Shown piece by piece: positions 1-5,564 of a DNA stretch of 10,712 bases. Source of the stretch: Pseudomonadota bacterium. Lineage in GTDB: Bacteria > Desulfobacterota > Desulfarculia > Desulfarculales > JAHJDS01. Both the position numbers and the translations under genes were made by a program. Under the pieces are notes generated by a model that was given only the letters and a program-made list of their open reading frames with translations, had not been told where the DNA came from and ran no database searches. Position 1 is the first letter of the stretch. Every line of letters starts with the position of its first letter. The stretch spans positions 1 through 10,712 of the forward strand of contig JAHJDS010000368.1 in the NCBI GenBank assembly GCA_018812395.1, in the 5' to 3' direction.

Positions 1-150
1 CCCAAGTTCGTCAAGAAGTATGTCGACCTCATGCCCGAGATGGACCAGGCCGTCAAGGCCTACATGCAGGAGGTCGAGGGCGGAACATTCCCGGCCCCGG
101 AGCACGAGTTCAAGATGGACGACTCGCTCCTGGCCGAGATCAAGCGTTAG
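1..150 (+). CDS. panB: 3-methyl-2-oxobutanoate hydroxymethyltransferase, C-terminal 49 residues (partial)
   Basis: The window opens inside this gene and shows only its last 49 codons, ending in TAG at 148-150. The residues read PKFVKKYVDL, then a helix ending in AYMQEVEGGTFPAPEHEF. This matches the usual PanB C-terminus (KFVKRYADL...A...Y..EV..G.FP...H.F). PanB transfers a hydroxymethyl group from 5,10-methylene-tetrahydrofolate to 2-oxoisovalerate, making ketopantoate, the first committed step to pantothenate and CoA. The active site is upstream of the window and cannot be checked. The assignment is strengthened by panE, which reduces ketopantoate, 510 bases downstream on the same strand. 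Identification rests on a short tail plus context. Confidence 0.85.
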   Translation, partial: PKFVKKYVDLMPEMDQAVKAYMQEVEGGTFPAPEHEFKMDDSLLAEIKR

Positions 151-181
151 GTGCGGAGCCGCACAGGGTGCGAGGCCGCAC
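151..181 (+). repeat. Two tandem 14-nt hairpin units after panB
   Basis: Directly after the panB stop lie two similar short palindromes separated by three bases. Unit 1 is GTGCGG-AG-CCGCAC (151-164) and unit 2 is GTGCG-AGGC-CGCAC (168-181). Each can form a 5-6 bp stem. There is no T-run after them, so this is not a standard intrinsic terminator. The structures may stabilise the panB mRNA end or slow transcription in the 130-base gap before the cupin gene. The rest of the gap (182-280) shows no convincing promoter, only the AT-rich stretch at 249-260. Confidence 0.5.
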
Positions 182-280
182 GGGCGTGATTCGCGTCGAC
201 CGGCGGTGGCCGGGCGAACCTGCCTTCCGCATTTGGCGGGCACGGATTCTAAATTTAAAAGGATCCGGAAAGGAGAAAGC

Positions 281-634
281 ATGATTCATCGTCACGCCGG
301 CCAGGTCAAAGGCGAACCGGCCCCCATCCCCGGGGCCGAGGGCAGCCAGATCCAATGGCTGATCGACAAGGACCAGCACGCAGGCTTTCACATGAGACGA
401 GTGACCATTACTCCGGGCGGCGTGGTGACCCCCCATGACCACCCCTGGGAGCACCAGATCTACATCCTGTCCGGAGCGGGCGAGGTCGCCGGGCCCGAGG
501 GGACCAAACCTCTCCAGCCGGCGGATTTCGTGTACATCCCCTCCGGCGAGAACCACACCTTTAAAAATACCGGCCCGGACGATCTGGTGTTCATCTGCTG
601 CGTGAGCGCGCACCCTGATGGTCGACACCCCTAG
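281..634 (+). CDS. Small single-domain cupin protein, function unassigned
   Basis: This is a 117-residue protein consisting of little more than one cupin beta-barrel. The ATG at 281 is chosen because AAGGAG lies just upstream (270-275), while reading further upstream gives shadow-like sequence. Cupin motif 1 is GGVVTPHDHPWEH (residues 46-58), supplying metal ligands H52 and H54 and probably E57. Motif 2 is PADFVYIPSGENHTFKN (80-96), with the ligand H92. The fold normally holds one divalent metal ion. No signal peptide is seen, so it should be cytosolic. It sits between panB and panE, 25 bases ahead of panE, and is probably cotranscribed with it. A role in pantoate synthesis is possible, but small cupins are too diverse to name a reaction; sugar or organic-acid isomerase, dioxygenase or binding functions all remain open. 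Confidence 0.88.
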   Translation: MIHRHAGQVKGEPAPIPGAEGSQIQWLIDKDQHAGFHMRRVTITPGGVVTPHDHPWEHQIYILSGAGEVAGPEGTKPLQPADFVYIPSGENHTFKNTGPDDLVFICCVSAHPDGRHP

Positions 635-659
635 CCGCTGGAAACGAACGGAGTAAGAA

Positions 660-1589
660 ATGAAGATCGTGGTCATCGGTCCCGGGGCCATGGGCTGTCT
701 GTTCGCCGGTTACCTCCAGGCAGCCGGCTTCGAGGCGTCCCTGCTGGACTACAAGTCCGATCGGGCGGTGTTGATCCATCGTCAGGGACTGATCATCACC
801 GGCGTGCGCGGGGACCATGAGGTCCACGTGCCGACCGGGATCAACGTGGTCGACCTGGCCGACGCCGATCTGGTCCTGGTCTGCGTCAAGGCCTACGCCA
901 CGGCGGCCGTGGCCGACGAGATCGCCGGCGTCCAGCCCGGGCCGCGCTGGGTCCTGACCCTCCAAAACGGCGTGGGTAACGTCGAGATCTTGTCGGAGAA
1001 GCTGGGGGCCGAACGGGTTATCGGCGGCGTGACCACGGCCGGGGCCTTTGTCCATTCTCCGGGCGCGGTTCAGCACGCCGGCGAGGGCGACACGATCATC
1101 GGCCGGGCCGCCGGCGATAACGCCGAGTTGGGGCCGGTGGTCGAGGCCCTGACCCGGGCCGGGTTCAAGCCCGACGTCAAGCCCGACGTCCAGAACCTGA
1201 TCTGGTCCAAGCTGGTGGTCAACGTCGGGATCAACGCCCTGGGGGCGATCACCCGCCTGAGAAATGGGGCCCTGATCGAGCACCAGGGCACGGCCGCGAT
1301 CATGGCCGGGGCCGTGGGTGAGGTGGTGGCCGTGGCCGAGGCCAGGGGGATCGAGTTGCTGCATCCCGATCCCCTGGAGGCGGTACGCACCGTCTGCCGC
1401 AACACGTCCGGCAACACCTGCTCGATGCTCGGCGACGTCCTGGCCCAGCGCCGGACGGAGATCGATTTCATCAACGGCGCCGTGGTCCGGGAAGGTTCGG
1501 CCCTCGGCATCGAGACCCCGGTCAACCGGGTCCTGACCGATCTGGTGCAGACCATCGAGCAGAGTTATCAGGTTCGAGTAACACGCTGA
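660..1589 (+). CDS. panE: 2-dehydropantoate 2-reductase (ketopantoate reductase)
   Basis: This 309-residue protein has the usual length for the family. PanE reduces ketopantoate to pantoate with NADPH in the cytosol, the second step of pantothenate synthesis. Residues 1-12 (MKIVVIGPGAMG) form the Rossmann GxGxxG dinucleotide site. N103 lies in LQNGVGN. K184 in WSKLVVNVGINAL corresponds to the catalytic lysine of E. coli PanE. In the C-terminal ApbA_C helical domain, S255 (CSML) and E267 (RRTEIDFING) match the substrate-binding serine and glutamate. The ATG at 660 follows GGAG at 650-653. It ends 4 bases from the convergent nuclease gene stop, with no hairpin between them. Related reductases act on other 2-oxo acids, but the conserved active site and the panB neighbour favour ketopantoate. 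Confidence 0.95.
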   Translation: MKIVVIGPGAMGCLFAGYLQAAGFEASLLDYKSDRAVLIHRQGLIITGVRGDHEVHVPTGINVVDLADADLVLVCVKAYATAAVADEIAGVQPGPRWVLTLQNGVGNVEILSEKLGAERVIGGVTTAGAFVHSPGAVQHAGEGDTIIGRAAGDNAELGPVVEALTRAGFKPDVKPDVQNLIWSKLVVNVGINALGAITRLRNGALIEHQGTAAIMAGAVGEVVAVAEARGIELLHPDPLEAVRTVCRNTSGNTCSMLGDVLAQRRTEIDFINGAVVREGSALGIETPVNRVLTDLVQTIEQSYQVRVTR

Positions 1590-1593
1590 CGGG

Positions 1594-2178
1594 CTACCAC
1601 CTCATCCGCCGGCGACGCCGGGGGCGATACCGGCTCGACACCTGATCCGCGAACCGCCGCCAGCGCCGGTCGGCCCACAACCCGCGTCTGGCCGCCCGGG
1701 CCTGACGCTCCAGCCTCAAGTAATAGCGCTTCTTGGTGTAGCGATAGCGCCGGTAGGCCACGGCATAGCCGCGCCGCACCAGTTCCGTGTTCAAGACTCG
1801 CCCGTCAGGCAAAACGACGTAGGCCAGCAGCCGTTGGTAACGGTCGCGGCGATCCCCGATTCGATCGAAGCGAAGGCGCACCCGCCGTCCGGCGGCCAGC
1901 CGCCGGGTGAACCCGGTCGCCCGTTGTCCCCAGCGCCGGATGAGCCGGGCCGAGACCCCGGTCCGCCGGGCCTGTCGGGTCAATTTACTGGACGAGCGGG
2001 ATTCGGGGCAATCCACGCCCATCAGCCGGACCAATACCCGTCGGCCGCGGTGGTTCACCTCCAGGGTGTCGCCGTCCACGACCCACGACACCCGAGCGGC
2101 GGCGGCCGGTCGTCCGTAAAAGACGACCCACCCGGCCAGGATCAGGCCGACCCATCCCTGAAAACGTTTCGGAAACAT
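1594..2178 (-). CDS. Exported staphylococcal-nuclease-like (thermonuclease) protein
   Basis: Starting at the ATG at 2178, this is a 194-residue SNase-fold nuclease, which would cut DNA or RNA with Ca2+ outside the cytoplasm. Residues 1-28 look like a signal peptide: basic n-region MFPKRF, hydrophobic WVGLILAGWVVF, and a likely cut after PAAAA. The catalytic set of S. aureus nuclease is present at matching spacing: D37 (VDGDT, for D21), R51 (RLMGVDCPES, for R35), D56 (D40), E59 (E43) and R116 (DRYQRLLAY, for R87). The C-terminus is very basic, with a run of five arginines. The frame is open up to a TTG at 2253 that would overlap the upstream gene. I prefer 2178 because it begins the signal peptide, although its ribosome site is weak. 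It follows the S16 protease gene by 40 bases and is likely in the same operon. Confidence 0.9.
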   Translation of the reverse strand: MFPKRFQGWVGLILAGWVVFYGRPAAAARVSWVVDGDTLEVNHRGRRVLVRLMGVDCPESRSSSKLTRQARRTGVSARLIRRWGQRATGFTRRLAAGRRVRLRFDRIGDRRDRYQRLLAYVVLPDGRVLNTELVRRGYAVAYRRYRYTKKRYYLRLERQARAARRGLWADRRWRRFADQVSSRYRPRRRRRMRW

Positions 2179-2218
2179 CTCGTTGATGCTGACCCGGACC
2201 GCCGCGGCCCGACACCGT

Positions 2219-4174
2219 TTATCGCGAGGCCCGCCAATGGGGCGGCCCACCAACCATGGCCGGGCGTGGCTGGGCCAGGGCGCCCATCAACCGGCCGAAG
2301 ATCGTCCCGGCCCAGTACTCGGACAGGGCCCACAGCCGATCGTGGGGCCGGTTCGTCTCGCCGGACAGGGCCTCGGCGATTTTGAGATGGAAGGTGGGCA
2401 TCACCGGCCGGTAGCCCATCTGGCGGGCCTTCAAGATCGACTCCCGCAAATGCCGGCGGGCCGAGCGCAGCATGGCCGCCAGTCGATCCTCCCTTCCGAT
2501 TTTGACGACCATGCCCCGTTTGTCCATCTTGGCCCCCAGGGCGTACCACTTGGCCACGGCCAGGCTCATCAGGGAAAAGGCGTTGGTCGCGCTGCCCAGG
2601 ACGGCCGTTTGCCGGTGCACGCCAGCGGGCAGCTTGCGATAAATGATCCTCACCGCCCGGATGGACAACAAGGCCAGCAGGTACTGCATGTCGCGGCGCA
2701 GGACAAAGGCCCGGACCACGTCGCGCGAGCGTTTGTAACGCTTGGCCAGGGGGTCCAGGACAATGCGGTCAAAGTAACCCTCGTTGGCCTCGGCCGCCCG
2801 GAGCATGGCCCGGGACCAGACCGACAATCGCTTGAGCGAGGGCACCGGTGGGCCGCCGTAACCCAGACCGATGTTCATCACGTCCTCGGTCAGGAGGAGG
2901 AAATCGCGCACCACCGGGTGCAACCCGGCCGAGCTGAAAATGATCTTGGCCCGCGCCTCGTCGTTTTTGGCCTGGCGGAGCCGGCGGAGGGTGGCCTGGG
3001 CCCGGCCGTAGACCCCGACGCCGGTGTCAAGGTAGGCGTAGGCCTCGGCCATGGAGATCAGGTCATTGAGGGTCTTGATCTTTTGGCGGGACAGCCGGCT
3101 CAGGTGGCGACTGAGGTCCTGCTTGTTGATGAGCCCTCGGCGAAACACGGGCCAGGCGGCCGTCCGCCCCCCTTGGTTGTAGGCGGCGCTGATGCGGCTC
3201 AGGAGCGCCCCCCGGCCGGCGACGTTGGCCGCGTGGAACATCAGGCCGAAGGCGGCGCACCACTGCCCCTTCCGGTAGGCGACCAGGGCCTGGTTCCGCC
3301 GATCGTAGGCCAGCCGCCACAGCCGGGCCATGTATGACTGGCGCTTGGGCTCGACCTGTTTGGCCAGGGCGCGCATGGTCTCGATGCGCGTGTTGAACCG
3401 TCCCTGCCAGACGTGAAAGGCCATGTTCACCGCCCGGCGGGCCCGTCCGGGGAGGTTCAGCTTCTCGCGGTAGTCCAGGACAAAGGGCAGCGGGCTGCCG
3501 GTCAGGTGGAAGTAGGCCTCATAAATGTCGCGGACCGGGACCAGCTCGATGCCCAACGACTTGGCCCGGACGAACAGGCTGACCCTCTTGCGGTCGCCGC
3601 AACTGCGCTCGAAGTACTGGCCGGCCGGGATGAGGACCTTGGTCATGCCCGCCTTCTTGGCCCCCAGCAGCTTGTAGTAGATGCCGCCCACCGGACCGAT
3701 GGTTCCATCCGGGTTGATCGTCCCGGTCATGGTCACCTTGGGCAGGAATGGCTGGTTGAGCACGGCCGCCAAGATGGTGGCGGTCATCAGGCCGCCGGCC
3801 GACGGGCCGTCGAACCAGCCGCTGCGCACGAAGGTGATCCGCCAGCCCATGGGCCGGCGGCTGACCAGACCGGCCACCACCCCGGCCATCCAGTAGGCGG
3901 CCCGGGACATGGCGCCGTGGCCGAAGAAGCGGTCCTCGATCAGACCGATCTGCAACTGCCCGTTGTCCGAGGGCGAGACGCGAATGGTCAGCTGGGGACT
4001 GACGCCGCCGCACTTGTTTCCGGACCGCAAAAACGACAACGGCCTCACCTGTCGCACCCTCTCGGCGGCCGGCGACGGGTCCGGCCTCGACCACCCGGCG
4101 ACCGCCAGGCCCCAGGAAACGACCACGATCACCAACCCCGGCAATACTCGGCGACGAACAAAGACGCGAATCAT
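2219..4174 (-). CDS. Exported Lon-type (S16) serine protease domain protein without an ATPase domain
   Basis: From ATG 4174 this is a 651-residue protein. The start is supported by GGAG nine bases upstream and by a signal peptide or N-terminal anchor: MIRVFVRRR, then hydrophobic LPGLVIVVVSWGLAVAGW. Residues about 58-210 form a Lon proteolytic domain. FDGPSAGG contains the nucleophile S125, MTGTINPDGTIGPVGG precedes the dyad lysine K168 in IYYKLLGAKKAG, and KVLIPAGQ follows. S125 and K168 are 43 residues apart, the same as S679 and K722 in E. coli Lon. There is no Walker A/B AAA+ module and no N-terminal Lon domain. The remaining roughly 440 residues look mainly helical, are rich in Arg and Ala, and match nothing I recognise. 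The protein should act in the periplasm or at the membrane, without ATP. The substrate is unknown. Confidence 0.85.
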   Translation of the reverse strand: MIRVFVRRRVLPGLVIVVVSWGLAVAGWSRPDPSPAAERVRQVRPLSFLRSGNKCGGVSPQLTIRVSPSDNGQLQIGLIEDRFFGHGAMSRAAYWMAGVVAGLVSRRPMGWRITFVRSGWFDGPSAGGLMTATILAAVLNQPFLPKVTMTGTINPDGTIGPVGGIYYKLLGAKKAGMTKVLIPAGQYFERSCGDRKRVSLFVRAKSLGIELVPVRDIYEAYFHLTGSPLPFVLDYREKLNLPGRARRAVNMAFHVWQGRFNTRIETMRALAKQVEPKRQSYMARLWRLAYDRRNQALVAYRKGQWCAAFGLMFHAANVAGRGALLSRISAAYNQGGRTAAWPVFRRGLINKQDLSRHLSRLSRQKIKTLNDLISMAEAYAYLDTGVGVYGRAQATLRRLRQAKNDEARAKIIFSSAGLHPVVRDFLLLTEDVMNIGLGYGGPPVPSLKRLSVWSRAMLRAAEANEGYFDRIVLDPLAKRYKRSRDVVRAFVLRRDMQYLLALLSIRAVRIIYRKLPAGVHRQTAVLGSATNAFSLMSLAVAKWYALGAKMDKRGMVVKIGREDRLAAMLRSARRHLRESILKARQMGYRPVMPTFHLKIAEALSGETNRPHDRLWALSEYWAGTIFGRLMGALAQPRPAMVGGPPHWRASR

Positions 4175-4208
4175 GGCGGATACTCCCGACCCCAGGTTTG
4201 AGACCATC

Positions 4209-4237
4209 AGTTTACCACAACTCCCGTATTTTATCAC
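4209..4237 (-). promoter_or_regulatory. Possible promoter for the S16 protease-nuclease pair
   Basis: On the minus strand GTGATA (4232-4237) and TAAACT (4209-4214) are separated by 17 bases. Each matches 4 of 6 consensus positions, and they lie 35-63 bases upstream of the chosen ATG. The surrounding 40 bases are locally AT-rich. The match is modest. Confidence 0.35.
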
Positions 4238-4275
4238 CAATCACCTTCGCGGCCCGCCCCGGGATTGGAACCGGC

Positions 4276-4950
4276 TCAGGGATCACGCTTGCTCAGCCAG
4301 GTGACTCGATAGAGTCGCACCTCCGAGGCCTCCTCGGGTCGCAGGACGATGGTCGGGTGGCTCTGGTTGTCACTGATCAAGTGAATGGCGCCGTCCGGCT
4401 TGCGGCGGTAGCGCTTGACCAGACGATCGCCGGTCTCGCCGGCAAAGGTGGCGAAACAGACCTTGCCGTTTTGGGGGCTCTGACCCGGCTCGACCAGGGC
4501 CAGATCGCCGTCCTCAATGGCCGGGGCCATGCTGTCGCCGTGGACGCGGACAAAGAAGGCGTTCTGGTCGCCCACCTGGGCCGGGGCGGACTCGAACCGG
4601 GCCGCCTCGCCGACCGGATAGCCACCGTCGGTCCAGCTCGATGGCTGGCCGGCCCCGGCGTCGAAGACCGGCAGCCGCCGGGTGGACACCTCGTCGTCGT
4701 ACCCGGCGACTTGGATCAGTTGGTTGAGTGGGCTGCCCGGCTGGGTCGCCTCCCAGACCTGGCGAATCGGCCGACGCAGCACCCGGGCCAGCTTGGGCAC
4801 GGCCCGGGGAGGCACCCGGGCCATATTGGCCTCCCAATCGTGGACGAACGATTTGCTGTAACCCAACCGCCGGCCAAAGGCCCGCAGGCTGAGTCCCATG
4901 TCCTGGCGCATCTGTCGCAACCAGGCCCCCGGCAGGTTTGTCTCGATCAT
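4276..4950 (-). CDS. XRE-family HTH / S24 autopeptidase transcriptional regulator (CI/LexA-like repressor)
   Basis: This 224-residue protein has two domains. Residues 7-65 are a helix-turn-helix of XRE/Cro-CI type (LRQMRQDMGLSLRAFGRRLG, then YSKSFVHDWE). Residues about 92-220 are an S24 peptidase: the serine is S140 in VHGDSMAPAIEDGD and the lysine is K179 in DRLVKRYRR. The linker holds VFDAGAGQP (95-103), whose Ala-Gly steps (98-99, 100-101) are the likely self-cleavage site. In CI/LexA proteins, RecA filaments trigger this cleavage and release the operator. The start at 4950 is supported by AGGAG eight bases upstream. It is separated from the S16 gene by about 100 bases and divergent from the ankyrin gene. 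Its target could be its own promoter and the inverted repeat at 5221-5236 (inference). A partial paralogue lies at 10395-10664. Confidence 0.93.
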   Translation of the reverse strand: MIETNLPGAWLRQMRQDMGLSLRAFGRRLGYSKSFVHDWEANMARVPPRAVPKLARVLRRPIRQVWEATQPGSPLNQLIQVAGYDDEVSTRRLPVFDAGAGQPSSWTDGGYPVGEAARFESAPAQVGDQNAFFVRVHGDSMAPAIEDGDLALVEPGQSPQNGKVCFATFAGETGDRLVKRYRRKPDGAIHLISDNQSHPTIVLRPEEASEVRLYRVTWLSKRDP

Positions 4951-5211
4951 CTGCCCGGCTCCTTTCCGTTTGGACCGCCACCGCCGGCCGGGCCGTCCGA
5001 CGGTGGTCCCGTGGACGCCCTGGCCAAGAGTCCGGGGCGGCGCTGAGGTTAGGGTGTTTCGGAATCAGGATGGAAGGTTTGGGCCGGTCCAGGCAAGGGA
5101 ATCATTAATGTTATGGATGTTCCGCCGCACGGCAACGACCTAACTGTCTGCCGTAACGAAAAAATGGGTCTGGCCGGGCCGGTCCCGCCCGCCTGGAGGC
5201 CCGGCGGGGAC

Positions 5212-5241
5212 TATACAGGGAACCGATTAGTCGGTTATAAT
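5212..5241 (+). promoter_or_regulatory. Sigma70-like promoter facing the ankyrin gene
   Basis: The -10 element TATAAT (5236-5241) is a perfect consensus. It is preceded at 18 bases by TATACA (5212-5217), a 4-of-6 match to TTGACA. It sits in the only AT-rich part of this intergenic region. Transcription would start near 5248 and give a leader of about 315 bases before the ankyrin ATG at 5565. Confidence 0.6.
5221..5236. promoter_or_regulatory. Inverted-repeat operator candidate inside the promoter spacer
   Basis: AACCGA-TTAG-TCGGTT is a perfect 6-bp inverted repeat with a 4-base centre. It fills the spacer between the -35 and -10 elements and touches the first base of the -10. A protein bound here would block RNA polymerase. 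The divergent XRE/S24 regulator at 4276-4950 is the nearest candidate binder, since CI-type proteins bind short palindromes as dimers. The pairing is inference; I found no second clear copy of this site in the window. Confidence 0.5.
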
Positions 5242-5564
5242 AAAGTATTAGGCTGGACGCCGTCGGCGACGAGGCCTGGCCCGGTGCCGAAAAGGGGAAA
5301 AAACTTTCGTTCAAGGAGATTGATTGGCTATGCTGGAGACTGGCCCCAGGGGGCGGCGAGGGTCCGTTCGTCAGATCAGGCCGGGCGTTTCCGGCCGGCC
5401 ATGTCGTCACCTGATGGCGGGACAAAATGAGATGAATCGATCGTCGCCTGGTGGGGGGCGGCTTTTTGACCTGACGGACCCGGACACTGTCGTTTTCGGG
5501 CCGGCAGGCCCGTAACCGGTAACCGGCGGCCCTGGGTGGCGTGGCCGGCAACAGGAGGAGGCTT

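Larger units (their letters stand above)
4951..5564. other. Long intergenic region between the S24 regulator and the ankyrin gene
   Basis: These 614 bases hold no gene I can support. Going left to right: the ribosome site of the S24 gene (complement, around 4959-4964), then the 8-bp palindrome CATTAATG (5103-5110) in an AT-rich patch likely to lie in the S24 promoter area. An inverted repeat ACGGCA/TGCCGT follows at 5129-5154. A GC-rich imperfect hairpin (arms 5182-5189 and 5203-5211) abuts the -35 of the ankyrin-side promoter. After that comes a leader of roughly 315 bases to the ankyrin ATG. It contains an A-rich tract at 5288-5303, AAGGAG at 5313-5318, a 6-bp tetraloop hairpin CGGGCC-GGCA-GGCCCG (5497-5512) and a tandem TAACCGG TAACCGG (5513-5526). 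A 61-codon frame opens at ATG 5330 and ends at 5515, but it has no protein-like features. Confidence 0.6.

Noticed and set aside
233..261. TTGGCG with the AT-rich TTAAAA stretch as a promoter for the cupin gene.
   Set aside because: No -10 hexamer at 16-18 bases matches more than about half of the consensus. Readthrough from panB explains expression adequately.
2178..2253. An upstream TTG start (2253) for the nuclease, extending it by 25 residues into the S16 gene.
   Set aside because: The extension would bury the signal peptide behind a basic, non-conserved stretch. The ATG at 2178 starts a well-formed signal sequence.
2183..3337. A long plus-strand open frame (384 codons) opposite the S16 protease gene.
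   Set aside because: It lies antisense to a protein with clear catalytic motifs. Its Gly, Pro, Gln and His rich product is typical of shadow frames in high-GC DNA.
4245..4275. On the minus strand, GGTTCCAATCC near 4258-4268 resembles a tRNA T-arm.
   Set aside because: No anticodon or D-arm with matching acceptor stem can be placed; a tRNA here would overlap the end of the S24 coding region, and the loop has a C where tRNAs have a purine.
5330..5515. A 61-codon open frame from ATG 5330 in the ankyrin leader, with AAGGAG 11 bases upstream.
   Set aside because: The peptide is low-complexity (Gly, Arg, Pro rich) with no domain or export signal, as expected from non-coding GC-rich DNA. Kept only as a leader-peptide possibility.
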